DNA of 64,000 bases from Straminergon stramineum (taxonomy: Eukaryota; Streptophyta; Bryopsida; Hypnales; Calliergonaceae). This document shows positions 22,634-35,400 of the stretch, one piece after another. Location: NCBI GenBank assembly GCA_963920665.1, contig OY987272.1, forward strand, positions 15,505,001-15,569,000, in the 5' to 3' direction. Each line of letters starts with the position of its first letter. The first letter of the stretch is position 1. The translations under genes and the position numbers were made by a program. The notes under the pieces are model-generated. The model was not told where the DNA came from. It ran no database searches and saw only the letters and a list, made by a program, of their open reading frames with translations.

Positions 22634-25035
22634 GGTGCCCTAAGAAAATGTAGAAGATCTTTATGAGAACTATTCTATGTTTAATTTGTTTTTCATAATC
22701 ATTTTCAATGTGATGCATTATCTAAAAATACTCGGAAAAAAATGTTTCAATTCAAATTCTTATTCAAAAGTAAATTTCAAAGAATTTGAGTCAAGTGCAT
22801 TGCTTTTAGTAAGAAAATAGATGTCATAGATTGAAATATATTTTAAATGATCACCAAGCATTTAGAGATATATCAATGTAATAGTAATTGTATTTTAAAA
22901 TGAAAAAGTTTAGATCATATTATTCTTTCTAATCTTTTGTTGTGCCAAGTGATTGAAAATGCATAGGTAGCTAAACTATTTTTATGCTTTTTCTTTTCTT
23001 TTTGCCATTATCCATGAGGTTTTGCTATTGAAATGATGAAATCCAATCTCCTCTCTATGAAGACAACTAATCATATTATGACTACTCATTTTTGTCAAGG
23101 TACATTAATCTATCTTGAATCAAACATTGACTTGAGTAATTAAAACATCACTTTCAAAGAGAAAAATCCTAATAAAAAAGACAATTACTTTATACAATTT
23201 GACCACTTTATATTATCATGTCCTCAACGGTTTAAAATTAGTGCCACCTCTTATAATATATTAATAATTTAGCATGCCATAATATAAACTATAGTATGAC
23301 TCTAGTAAATTAGAGTCACATATGCTAATTGGTTATATTAGTATATGTTCTTCATGAACAAGAAAAACAATTTGTGCATTCCAAATGTTTAACAATGAGG
23401 GCTAGAACACATCTATTCTTTGGAGACCTAGGATGGATTAGGATGGACTAATCCAAAATTTCTCACATATTGGGACAAATGTATAAACATGCCCCCTATT
23501 CTATTGCTAGTTAATTTTTGTATATCATAATCATTCCTAGCAAAAATGGGGGCTTTGATTTGTAATTATAAATCCAAATTCTCCAAATTTAATACCCAAC
23601 AATAAATGATAATGTAAAACTTAGATTTGGGAACCACTTATTTGCAATCCCCAATGTGAGGCCTAGCCTTCCTCCAAATAGCTCTCTCAACATTTCTCAT
23701 CCACTAGTAGCTAAGTGGATAGGTGAAAACTTTGTCAATGTGATGCCAAGAAGGTGCATAAAGGAAAAGCAATGGGCATAAAGGCTACTAGATGTTATGG
23801 TATTAACACAACATGTTAGTAAGTACCCTCCAACAGTGCCACTTTTTCTTGTTGTTTCATTTATTTGCTATTATTAGATTGGTCAAATTCTCATATTTCC
23901 TTGGTGACAAGTGAAAGGAGGCTTTAATGCACTAAAGACTGCAACATTCGAATGCCATATGCAAAAGTTACAAAGGCTCAAAGTTTTTTGGGGGCACCAA
24001 TTTTTTCCACTTATTTATATATTGATTTTGGAGATGTACATAGAGTGATGACAACTGTTTTCATGAGGGTGCGATTTTCTCAGCCAAGATGATTGATAAT
24101 CACCTCCCGGCGGGTATTTTGAAACTGGAGAAGCTTGCTAGAGTGGAATTGGTCAACACCAGGGCTCTTTTTTTTCTGGCTTTCTGGTGCCAGATTGCAC
24201 CAGGAGAAAAAAAATGGCTAAAAAATGGCAACAAACAAACTATGAAGTTTTTAACCAGAAAATTTTGTATTAAAAAAAAAAAATTGGATGAAATTGCTAG
24301 ATTATGGATGTGGACATGATCATGTGATATGGGCCACTAATGTGATATTTTTCTATTCAATTTGTGGACGAATGTTGAAATTTGGAGCATCACTGTAACA
24401 TTTTATATCGACACTTTCGCACTTCATAAAAAAGGGGAAAAAAACACCTGAAAAAATCCCTGATCAACACATGCAAAAATCAATCCAAAAATGATTCCTA
24501 ACACACTTGTTAGCCTATGAAAAACCCTGAGTCCTGAATGCAAGTGAGGTTGGGAACTGAGTGAACTGAGTTAGTCCAGGAATACTTAATAAGTGGCCGT
24601 GTTCAGTTCAGTTCAATTCAGTAGGAGAATGGAAGGTCAATGACATTCCTCCCAAGTCTTCTGCTGCAGACAGAAGCACAGACTGAGGGCGTGGAGCCCC
24701 TGCTAATCACTAACGTACTGACAGGACGAGGGTCCAGTAATAAATAAATTGAAAATGGTGTTGGGCTCGCTGGACTTCTGTCCGTCTCAATAAAATTCTC
24801 AACCATAGATTTTCTAATTTTTTAGTTTTTTTCTGGGGGCCCAATTCCCTAAAGGAAGGAAAGACATTCAGTTCTTCATCATGACTTGTTTTTTGGTTGG
24901 AGGGGTTTTGTTGCAGAACTTATCTTAACAGGAGGAGTGAGGTAAAGTATACTGAAGTTCCAAACTCATCAGATTCATTGTTTTGTTCAAGAAAAGGGGT
25001 GTAGCTGATTGACCAGGACTGGACTTCCAGTAACG
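22634..25035. other. AT-rich intergenic DNA, no supported gene
   Basis: Short chance frames only. A slightly GC-richer patch at about 24520-24780 has no coding features that I can recognise. No termini could be paired. Confidence 0.45.
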
Positions 25036-25286
25036 TTGAACCCATAAAGGACGCTGAGGACAGGGTTTTGTCCGATGAATGACAAAGAATTCACTCACTC
25101 ACTCCCTGGCCGTCTCCTGGGTAGAACAGAAGTGCAACTTTTCATCCTCGGAATTCGGGGTGGAAAGGGGAGACCTTCTACACTAGTTTGACCTCCAATG
25201 AGTATTTTGATTTATTTTTTTTAAAGTAGATGATGTCACATGGTTCCCAAAGGAATGATTTCCATGGTTACCAATCCATCCTTTAA
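25036..25286 (+). mobile_element. Family A element, copy A2, split by nested insertions
   Basis: The left end is TTGAACCCATAAAGGACG (decayed TTAACCC). The body shares TTTGACCTCCAATGAGTATTT and AAGTAGATGATGTCACATGG with A1 and A3. It stops at CCATCCTTTAA, exactly inside the usual CCGTCCTTTAAGGGTTAA terminus. The missing TTAAGGGTTAA is found at 27204-27214, after elements B2 and E1, which therefore inserted into the TTAA of this terminus. Confidence 0.75.
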
Positions 25287-26219
25287 CCCTCAAGGTTTTT
25301 GACTATCTTTTCACCAAAAAAACTCCCAAATTGCCATTTTTAGTACAAGAACCAAATTATAGAAAACAAAAAATATTTTTAGACACATGTAACCATAGGA
25401 TCTTGTAGTAAGTTGGTTGGAGAACATGTGGAAAAAATTTCAGAAATTTCCACTACATAGATTGCAAGATATTAGCGTTTGAATTGACAAAAGTCCTTTT
25501 TTTGTCCCTTCCAAAAACCAGGCAACTACTCTTCACAATGTTGCAGTTGTATGAAAAAATGTCCAGAATGGATGCACATCTTGGAATTCATTCTTCAAGG
25601 CAAATTGTCTACATGCTTAAAAAAATTCAAATCATTTGGAATTGTACAACATATAGGGAAAAAATAGTAAGTAGAAAGAAGTAGATAATGATTCGAAATA
25701 CTAAATTGTTAAGAATTTTCTTATGAATTTAAAAAATAACAATCCCAATGGTTGTAATGTTTTAATAAACAATATACATCCTATCATTTTTTTGATTTTT
25801 TTTAAATATTGAAAATTGAGTTAAATGGAGGACTTCAAAGTTTATTTCAAAGTAGAAAATCCATAACTACCTGCAAACTAAAATTCCTCATAACTTTCAC
25901 CTCTTTGATCAAAATAGAATGATTAAAAATTTTCTATGTATATATAAATCTAGAAAAATAATTTTCAATTTTTATTTTTGGAAAATGTGATTTTATTTTA
26001 TTTGCATGAGCTTCTTGAGTTAAGAAAGAAACTAGATATCATACAAAAACTTTTTAACCATGTGGTCAAAAGTTATGAAAATTGTTGAGCCTTAAAGCTA
26101 CTCCTCAACCACATGTTGTGTGAAAACTTCAAAGAAAAAAAATGAAAAATTCCACTCGTAGTGAGCTGTCCAAAATATCTACAATGCCAAAAAACCATGA
26201 TTGGGACTTTAGGGGTTAA
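25283..26219 (-). mobile_element. Family B TTAA-terminal element, copy B2 (937 bp)
   Basis: The ends are TTAACCCTCAAGG and GGACTTTAGGGGTTAA. It aligns in reverse with B3 and B4 over its length (for example GGAATTGTACAACATATAGG and AACTTTTTAACCATGTGGTC). It is non-coding. Both terminal TTAA are shared with neighbours: the left one lies in A2, the right one is also the first base block of E1. Confidence 0.8.
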
Positions 26220-27207
26220 CCCCTAAAAGCCCAAGGCTTGAAAGTTAGGTTTGAAAACATCATTATTTTTGAAGCGTTGTAGATGCAAATGCCACTAAGA
26301 TATAGAAATCTCAACCATACAATCTTGTATTGTATAGTCGTGTCGTAGATGATGTGAATCAAATTTGGAGTCAATTGGCCTCATAGATTGCAAGATTATA
26401 ATGCATTAGTGTTGAAAACTTATGTTGGAATTTTCCATGCAACACATTTGGAGGTGAAATTTGATTGCTAAACCTACTTAAATGAAAAAAATTTAAACTA
26501 TAAAGTGATACAAAACCAACACAAATACATTGGTGAAAGAAAATATCATTCAATTGACTTATTGTGTCTGCAAAATGGCTTTGAAATGTCAAGAAATAGT
26601 ACAAAAAAGTTGCAAAAAGTTGCAATAAATTCATCTAAGGGTGAACCTCCTCCTCTTAAAATTCGTCTGAGTTGCCCATAACTTATTAGATTGATATGAA
26701 ATCTTAGCCACACAAACTAGATTAGTATGTGCAACTTTTAAAAAAAAAATTGGAAACAAACATTGTATGAAGAAGAAACAAGCTACCAAAGTTCATTATA
26801 ATCCCAAAATTTCTTGATTTTGAACTTTGAATTGCTCCCAAACATTCAAAACAACTTGGATTGACATGAAAATTCTAATACTATAACTAGGCTTCAAGGG
26901 AAACATAACCAAGCAAATTTTTTTGAAAAATAATATTGGATAAAGGAGATACAAGCCCCCAAAGTTTCATCCATCAAATGCATTTTGGTGAACTCAAATT
27001 GAACCTGTGAACTTTGATTGGCTTTTTAAAAATCATGTCATCTTGAATTGATCCGAAAATTTTACCACACAAACTAGAAGAGAAAGCACAAATTTCCCAA
27101 TAATTTTTATTAAATTCGGACATTGGATGCAAAATTTATAACACTTTGAATTGGACTTGAAACCATAAGAGGACACTTTTTGTCCCATGGGGCATTTTAA
27201 GGGTTAA
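26216..27207 (+). mobile_element. Family E TTAA-terminal element, copy E1 (992 bp)
   Basis: It starts TTAACCCCTAAAAGCCCAAG at the TTAA that closes B2 and ends GGCATTTTAAGGGTTAA. It matches E2 (46303-47376) through GAATCAAATTTGGAGTCA and TGAACTTTGAATTGCTCCCA-type blocks. It is non-coding. Directly after it comes GGGTTAA, the lost tail of A2. Confidence 0.75.
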
Positions 27208-27214
27208 GGGTTAA

Positions 27215-28974
27215 GTTATTGGGGATTGTTACAAAGCCGACTGAGACTCTGAGAGTCCACTTGCTTGGCATCCTGTTGGGCTATTCCTGTTACAAAAAAT
27301 CTTCTCAATCATCCATAAGTTTCAAAATAAATAAATAAATAAATCTTCACATTCATAGTTTGGCAATTTGTAAAAAACAGAGATCATCCTAGGCAGATAG
27401 GCAATATGGAGTCCAGTTTGGGATGTACATATGCATCCAATTGTTTGTTACCCCAGTAAATGCCCAAGGCCTTTTTTGAGCTTTTTGGAATTTGCTCTAA
27501 ATGGAACAAGAAAACAACTTTTTGAATATTTTTATTAACTGAAAGAATTGAATTGTAATCGTACAAATTTGAATTAGACATGTTAGAGATCATATGGGAA
27601 AAGAAAACACAACAATTTCACTTATGAATTGAAAGATTAACTGAAAGATTATGATGTTTGATCATTAAGATGTTAAAACTGTGAAAGTAATTTGAAGTCT
27701 TTAAATCCTCTTTTCACATGTTGTAACTAAAAAGTTGATCACCCCAAAAAATATGAGATTAAAGGGCAAAACATACATCATCCCAATCTGTTTATGGATT
27801 CTCAAAATCTACTCTACAATTTTTTTAAATGAATTTCTAATGTGATCATTTCTCCAAGTTCTAGTGTATTTAGAGGCTCATTTCCAAGAGCAATCAACAC
27901 TAGAAAATCAAGATTTGCAATGGACACCCTTGCACAAAAATCTTGAATAGAAAAATCAAAATCATTCATTTTCATAATTGGATTTCTAATGTTGAAAGTA
28001 GACCTCAAAAAGTATTTTCAACAATATAATTTATTAAAAATAGTAACTTAATAAGGTTTTATTTAACTTCAAAAATTTTGTTGACACCAAAATTTGGTGC
28101 CTCGAGCATTTCAAGGTTAACCCTAAAAAGATGTTGTTGTAATGCAAAATGTTGCATTATGTAAAAATATATGTTTATATTGATTTGATTTGGATTTAAA
28201 TAAGTACATAGTTGGTAGAAAATTAAACAACAAAGTGAATGGAGAAAAAGGTCGTGTCATGATAAGAACCATTGTTTAAGGATCTATGCGAGAGCTTGTT
28301 AACGATCTTTGGGTGCCTTACATCTTATCATAGCTTAAGGGACAGATAGCTAGTTGACTACTCATTCCTACTTCACTAGCGATGCTAAGCCACAGGTTAT
28401 CCAAACTAGTTGACAAGCCCAACGAGAATCAAAACTCAAACTGGTTGGTTAACCATCGACGTACCAAACTAGCCAACCAAGTCCATGACTTGGTGACTAC
28501 ATTTGGTTTTCAATTGGTTATATCACCTCCATCAGCCAATCTCTTTCCTATTTGGTATTTTATTCTCTATCCATATCAATTCCATTATTTTATTTTACTC
28601 TTATTAGAATTTTACAAGTAGTAGTATTGATTTGGCTTTGTTGCATAGTTGAAAGGTAATAGCTATTTTACCTTTCTTGTTTTTTGCTTGAAAAATAATA
28701 ATAAATCATTTGGATAAGGTTTGAAGGCCCATCTATGTTAAAGAGAAGGTATGGGCTGGTCCAAGTGGCATTTGGTATTTAGGAAATGTCTTAGGAAGTT
28801 TCTCGAGGGTTTTGTGTTTGAGTTTGGCAAGAGAGTTTTGTAGACCGAATTTGAGAGGAGAGATCTTATGTGCACGAGGAGTTTGGCAATAAAAATTGAA
28901 GAAATTGTATATCTTAGTGTGGTGAATCCAAAAAGTCTTTTTTTTGCTTGAATTGGAGTTGGCATTCAAGTTTT
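27215..28974. other. AT-rich DNA without a gene
   Basis: GGTTAACCCTAAAAAG at about 28115 looks like a further TTAA terminus without a partner. The moderately mixed stretch at 28260-28500 has no recognisable protein or RNA feature. Confidence 0.4.
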
Positions 28975-29310
28975 GTGCTAATTTGAGTGGCGAAAGGTCT
29001 ATTGCTTCCCATATAGAAGGGTAGAGATTTTGACCGACTATAAAAGACAAACAAATATTTAGATTGCAATGAAAATTTAACAAAATGTGGGAGATTTTGT
29101 TAGCTTTCCATAGAACTATCGCTCATTCAATTCAGAGTTTTTATGAATGAGTTGTGAGTATTGAAGTAGGAAAGAGTTTGTTGCCCTCAATTTTAAGAGC
29201 CAAAACTTTTAGTGGCTATAGAAGTCAGACAAAATGTTATAATGTTTTGAAATTTGGAGGAAGAGTAGAAGATTGTGTTAGCTTTCGAGAAAGCTATTAT
29301 TCATCTTATT
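28975..29310. repeat. Diverged tandem duplication, period about 180 bp
   Basis: The phrase GAGATTTTGTTAGCTTTCCA...ACTATCGCTCATTCAATTC at about 29090 returns diverged at about 29270 as GATTGTGTTAGCTTTCGA...GCTATTATTCATC, and further phrases repeat with the same offset. This may be part of an old retroelement; no coding sequence is kept. Confidence 0.4.
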
Positions 29311-30065
29311 TGGCCTTGTGATGCAACAACAATACTAAATTTAGTTTAGCCAAGGAGTTGGAGTTGGAAGCGTTGAAGAGTTGGAGAAATTGAAGACTTG
29401 TATATTATAGCTTGTGGCTTTCTTTTCTTTATGAACTTTGTTGTTGTGGGCAGTGTAAATTATACCATTCCTCAGCCTCATTTTGTATCGTGGCGACAAA
29501 GTGGGGGTTTTCACCCACATAGTAGAGACTTGCTCTGTTCTTATGGTGAGGTTGGATTGATAACCAACAAATAGTGAATTTGAAAGTTTAAGAGTCATAT
29601 TCACCAATAGTATCTTGTGGTATGCCGTCGGTTCAAACTATCCCATACCCCATGGTTTCTTATCCCTACCTTGATCCATCCACCACTTTAAAGCCAAAAA
29701 ATAATAGGCCAATGGAGAGTAGTTTCAAGGAGTTGTAGAAGATTCAACAACCAAGACTCAAGATTTGTACCTGACTACGTCATCTTTTGTTCCCAAGCCA
29801 TTTCTAGTTGTAGCCAAGATCTTTGTGACTTCCGAGGCAAACCTCTCTCTATGACACTATCAACACAAAGTATCCAATTAATTACAAAAGAATCTTTCTA
29901 TAAGGACAAAAGTGCAAATGTTCATCCTTGGAATTTTGTGTGGGAAAGGAAGGTCTTGCACAATAGTTTGACCCCTAGTTAGTGTTTTTGGATCATTTTT
30001 TATACAAATGATTCACAATGTACCAAAAAAATGATGTATACTATGAACAAATTGACATTCTAAGA

Positions 30066-31114
30066 TTAACCCCTCAAGGACTAAAAAGACACAATGTGTA
30101 CTCTTCAAATTTTCACCACCAATTTATCACTATTCTGCTTTCTATTTGAGGCACTTTCAAATTCCAAAAAGTGGTCTAGAGCCATAACAATGTTGGTGGA
30201 TGTTGATGATCAAGGCATGTTCTTTGGGAGTTGTAGGTATAAAATTGTACTTGGCAAAGGTTAAAGGATGGTAGAACAATAGTCTTCAATTCAAATTTTA
30301 ATACATTTGTCACATTCTCTCAACTTTCAAGATTTGTAGACTTTAATTTTACATTTGGTGGAGAATTGATTGTGTGGAAAAGGTCAAAGCAAAGAGTAGA
30401 TTTTATTTTTTCCTCATTTCTATCTAAATGCAATTTAAAAAAAAATTATGAATGTTAAATATTATAACACACTTAGATTTTATCCAAAATCCACAAGCAT
30501 TCAAAAGTGAAATAAAATCTAATCAAATTTAATATTTAATTTTCTTATAAAGTTAATTACTCAAATAATTACTCAAATAATTACTCAAATATATTCGAAG
30601 CATGAATTTTTTTATATATTTCCATTCTATATAAGTTTCCATGCAATAGAATGTATTCCAATACTTGATTTTTTGGTGTTGAGAGCAATTGGAGATGAGT
30701 GTTAGCTACATTAGAACTTTGGAGGATATTCACACTAGGAGTTTGTTCACAAATTTTTTGGGTGAATTTTGAAATGAAATCAATTGATTATGTTTATAAA
30801 TGTCATTTCTTCTAATCTCATTTTTTTTTATAGGACCATGATTTTAGATTTGACATGTAAACAAAGGATTAAAAGGATTCAAATAGCTTCCAAATTTCTA
30901 ATTTCTATGAGATAAAACATTATTAATACATGGCATTCTTGTTTCCTTCATCCATGTAATTTATTAAAAATCTAGTTTCAATGAGAGTAAGAAATTTATT
31001 GGTTGCAACTTCAAAAATATTATAAAAATTTATAAAAATTTATTTTTATTTTTTATTTTTTTTATATCAAACTCTAAGAGGCTCAAACTAGGCCTTGATT
31101 CTTTAGGAGACTAA
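30066..31114 (+). mobile_element. Family H TTAA-terminal element, copy H1 (decayed)
   Basis: The left end is TTAACCCCTCAAGGAC. The right end is about CTTTAGGAGACTAA, a decayed GGGTTAA. The right part shares TCTAAGAGGCT...CTTG and GATTTGACAT blocks with the sequence ending at 55095. It is non-coding. Confidence 0.45.
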
Positions 31115-32259
31115 ACTATTAGTCTATATTTCACTTTCATCATTCTTGAATGTACTCCATACATTTGGAGTTAATTTGAGCTATATTTGGAAGCTCTTGA
31201 AAACATGCATAATTAAACTAGTGGATACATGGTCTCAAAAATGTAGATATATAATTGCATAATATCATATTAGTTTCTATCTTTTATACTAGTTTACATT
31301 TTATATTAGTATTTCTACAAAGAATGGACATATGATTACATATTATAATTTAACATATATTTCCACAAAATACAAATTTCATATTAGAGGGATTCCAAAT
31401 CTACAAAAATTATTCCTGATTTCTTTCCTATTTAGATTAGGTTGGTTGAAATTAGTACAAAAATTTGACTACCAGTAGTTGCTACATACTTCATATTTAA
31501 AAATTCTATTTAAAACACTTTGAATTTTCTACTAATTTGAAATCAAGCTCATAAAATTTACCTAATTGTAGTAATATGGTTACAATATTCTTACAAAAAT
31601 TTTCAAATATGTTTTTTTTAGCAGAAATAGCTCTTTCAATTGAAGAGAACAAATATATTAACCTATATCAATTTGAGAAGTGTATGGTTTTTCTACTCAT
31701 AAGTTAATTTGTACATAAAGTATAACAACCCAATGTCATCAATCATCCAATTCCGACATCTATTGGATACTCCTATTTGTGTCAATCACCCATCCATTAC
31801 CATAATCTTAGAAACCCTTCAATGACATGAGAATGCACTTGGGGAGATAACACATTAGTATATGGTTTAGCATGGATCTACCTACTCTTTACCAATTTAG
31901 TCCCAACAAACTTTGAAAAATCACAAAATATTCATTTCTTCTTAGAATGCCTTCATTCTATTTACAAATGGCTTCTCTCAAACTTCTTAATCTCTAAAGA
32001 ATTTTGTGAGTTGACAAATAGCTTCTCCAAGGTACCTACACTAAGTAGTGAAATTAGTTTCCCCCCATACTAATTTCTCGACATTTGACAATATGTCAAT
32101 ATTTATTCTTTTTGTACAAAAGTGCACTACTTTTGAATTAAGTATTGTTTTAATTGGGACTCATGAACCTCCATGTGCACAAATGGAAATATCCGTAGAA
32201 GTAATTGTTGACTTTGATGATTGATAAAGTAACTTTCTTGGGGTAAGGCAACTTGATTG
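31115..32259. other. AT-rich DNA without a gene
   Basis: Nothing beyond low-complexity AT-rich sequence could be supported. Confidence 0.5.
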
Positions 32260-32799
32260 TTAACCCCTACAGGACAATTGAAAATTTGGGTAGGTTCCTA
32301 CGAAGTCAATTTTGGTTGGATGTTCACAAAATTTTGACACAAGGTATGAACATATACCTCTTGAGTGGGGATATAATTTTTTTCTAATTGGATGCCCGGA
32401 TCAAAAGTTATGCTACCCTAAATTCTTTTTTAGTCAGGCAACTTTTGCATAATTCCTCCTTTATTTCTGAAATTTGGCAGGTGTAGAACTTACATGATAC
32501 AAGATGCAAATGTAAAAAAAATAATCATGTATAGTATAAAAATCTCACTTTAGGAGGAGTTAAAGTCTGTTGACCTTGTTGAGCAAGGTTGAAAAAAAAC
32601 TTTTTCTTCTAGCTTCAAACATTATAAAATCTTTCAAGTTTCTATATTTTTATTCACACATTCCCATAGTAGACTGGTATAAATTTGTACGGTTGAATTT
32701 CAAAAAAAAACTTTTTTATTCAATTTTTTCTCACTGCCCTAAAAAGTGACAGTTTTCACAATTTGTGCCCAAAATGTACCTCGATCCTATAGGGTTTAA
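32260..32799 (+). mobile_element. Family C TTAA-terminal element, copy C1 (540 bp)
   Basis: It starts TTAACCCCTACAGGAC and ends CCTATAGGGTTTAA. It aligns with C2 (42671-43258) throughout: GGTAGGTTCCTACGAAGTCA, then TTGGTTGGATGTTC, AGTTATGCTACCCT, TACATGATACAAGATGCAAA and a shared final CCCAAAATGTACCT-type block. It is non-coding. Confidence 0.75.
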
Positions 32800-34415
32800 G
32801 GCAACCTAATTTCACTATTCATTTAGAGTAGATAGTAAATCTGCTTGCTAATAGGCATGTTTCCCTAACTTCAAAACTGATTGAATCTCCTCGATCAGTC
32901 CCATGTTTGTCATTAACCCGCTCCCTTGTCTCTCTGAAAAAAGCACCTACTGCAATGGACAAGATTCGACAAAAATCACAAAGATTTATCAAAATTGAAA
33001 CTTTTTGACAAGGAAAGGGATTCTAAACACTTTCCAAAGTACATGTCAATTTGTTTGCCTTGGGATGGGTTGTGTCTAGCCAAACATACACCCCAGTCGT
33101 TAACCTACAAGTGTCCTATGCTGCAGAACTTTAGGACATTTAGAGAACTTTAGGACATTCCTGACCAATCGGCATACCTTACTCAATACCTTGCTTCTAC
33201 CCAAGCTGCACTTGCTTTGAGTTTGCAAAACATTTTGTTTGTTTTTCATTTGAAACACTATTTCTAGTACCCATTTTGGAGGACTAACTCCTCATAAAGT
33301 CGGATAGATGTACGTTACTTTAAATCCCCAAACTTGGCCAAAAGCCACACCAAACAAAGCTAAAAAACTCCGCGTACTGACTGACACCTTTAACTTATCG
33401 ATGTCACGAAAACCTCCGACAAATTGAAAATTGTCCATGTTTTGAGGGAAAAAAACACTCCGACAAAGTGTCAAGTTTTTCTCCTCAGAATGCGCTCAGG
33501 GTACAAAAGCAATGGCAACCACAGGTCAAGTTTTTTGGGTTTTGTTTTTGTTTTTGGAAACAAATGAAGACCTTTGCTGCAGAGAGAAAGGGCACCAAGC
33601 CACCAAACCGGCCAAACAAAAAAAACAAAAGCAGGGGAAGCCTTTGGAGAGGATTAACTTATATGGGACATATGGGACATGTAACTTAGTCTTGGGTTTG
33701 TTGGTTCTGTCCTACAAAGGCAGACGAAGACTACCCGACAATTTCAATTTTGTGACTCTCAAAAAATTTACAAAGACCTCCATTCACACTCCAAATTTGG
33801 AGCGTCTCGTTTCTTTCCTCCCACTAAGGTAGGAGGTTGATAAGTTGAATTGTGTACCTTTAGGTCTACCTACCTTTTCAATGACATTAATAGATTTTTC
33901 AAGAAACATGTCACTCTTTCTTAGATCAAGGATGCATTTAGCACTTGGTTAGTTTATAGACCTCCTACAATAGAACTCATAGAACAAAGGCTCTCTTGTT
34001 ACCATCCTTGTTGAATAATTTTACCCCATTCATTTTGAGAAAACAGTAATGTATTGGCAAAATTGGTAATCAATATTTGCAAAGAATTATATTTGAATTT
34101 ACAAATATTGATAATCAATGATGAAGTTTTGCAATTAAAAGACCTATGCAAGTAGTTATTAGACATATTGTGGGTTCTTCTAGTGGATCAAATCTTTGTC
34201 CATTTGAAACACATTCTAGTACATTGATAAGTCCTATTTGTATGTGTACACAAATTTCACATTGTTTATGGTAGTGCACATTGGAATATTATAGTAATTG
34301 TACTAGTTTTGTTTTTAAAAAATTCTAGTGATAGTAGTTTTGTAGGTGACTCTAATTTTGTACCTTCATCAATAGAACAAATCCATGTTATGAATGTTCA
34401 TAATTTTGAGCAAGA
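32800..34415. other. Intergenic DNA, partly less AT-rich, no supported gene
   Basis: GTTAACCTACAAGTGTCC at about 33098 may be a lone TTAA terminus. At 33536-33560 a T/G-rich tract precedes GGAAACAAATGAAGACC; a similar arrangement occurs at 44830. On the minus strand these look like A-rich tails of retroposons, but neither is complete enough to call. Confidence 0.4.
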
Positions 34416-34712
34416 CACTAGAAGAAAAACATGTCTAGAACAACCGGACACTATGCAACTAGTGTCCTATACAACTATCTTGCCACTGTAATCCTCTCTA
34501 TTAGCACCAAATCTAATGTAATTGTTTTACAACATTGATACATTATTTTAGTTGCAAAGTAGTCAATCTATAGTTGCAAAAAACAACTAGGAAACGACTA
34601 GGAAAAGATTGTAACTATAAAATGACCATAGTTGTTTCCTAGTTTCGTTTTAGTCATTTCCTAGTTGCTTTCTAGTTGTACACTAGTGGTTTCTTAGTGG
34701 TTTCCTATAGTA

Positions 34713-34855
34713 CTAGAAAATTCAGCTTTTCCGTTGATTTGGTTGCATAGATTTGATTCACTTTTCTATTGATTTGGAGAGTAATTTGTTGCTTAGGATA
34801 GAAATCAGTAGAAAAGTGAATGCAACCAAATCAACAAAAAAATTGAATTTTCTAG
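34713..34855. mobile_element. Foldback MITE nested in the CACTA element
   Basis: The ends CTAGAAAATTCA and TGAATTTTCTAG are flanked by TA on both sides, as in Tc1/mariner (Stowaway-like) elements. Inner arms GTTGATTTGGTTGCAT and ATGCAACCAAATCAAC pair, followed by ATTCACTTTTCTATTGATTT pairing with AAATCAGTAGAAAAGTGAAT. The left arm carries an extra ~9 bp. Because subterminal CACTA repeats are also palindromic, a private inverted repeat of the CACTA element is the alternative. Confidence 0.6.
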
Positions 34856-35237
34856 TATTGAAGCTAATCATTTCCTAGTCACTATTAAGTTGTACACTAG
34901 TTGTTCCTTAATCGTTTTGTAGTTGTTTCTTAGTTGCTTCCAAAGTTCATTCCCATTTGTCTTATATCAATGGTCCCATATCAATTGTAAAGAGTACCAT
35001 TAGGTTGGACATATAAGACTTGCAAGTTGTTGTAGACTTATGCAATGGGATTTGTTGATAGAATTCTAAGATTTCTACAATTTCTAGATTTTTATGGTTT
35101 GTAAATGTCTATAGAGTATAGATTTCTACAATCTATAGAAATCTAAAAACATTTAAAATTCTAGAAATTTTAAAACCTATGGAATTGTAAGGTATCCTAA
35201 ACCAATGAAATCTATTACATACCAATATTTGATTGTT

Positions 35238-35400
35238 TGAAATCTAGAAAAAAGGTAGTTCTGAAATTCAAAAATCTATAAAGAAGTTAGATCTGAATCT
35301 AGAAAAAGGTAGATTTGAAATTTTGAAATCTAGAAAAATGTAGTTCTGAAATTCAAAAAATCTAGAAAGAAGGTAGATATGAAATTCTGAAATCTGTAAA
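35238..35400. repeat. Tandem repeat, period about 87 bp, inside the CACTA element
   Basis: GAAATCTAGAAAAAAGGTAG continuing TTCTGAAATTCAAAAA recurs 87 bp later with few changes, and each unit holds inner near-copies of TCTAGAAAAAGGTAGAT. It is non-coding. Confidence 0.6.

Noticed and set aside
28733..29083. 116-codon minus frame
   Set aside because: It covers part of a diverged tandem repeat and shows no recognisable protein character.
33512..33832. 106-codon plus frame with a T/G-rich start
   Set aside because: The first part is low-complexity (TTTTTG)n-like sequence and the rest has no recognisable features.
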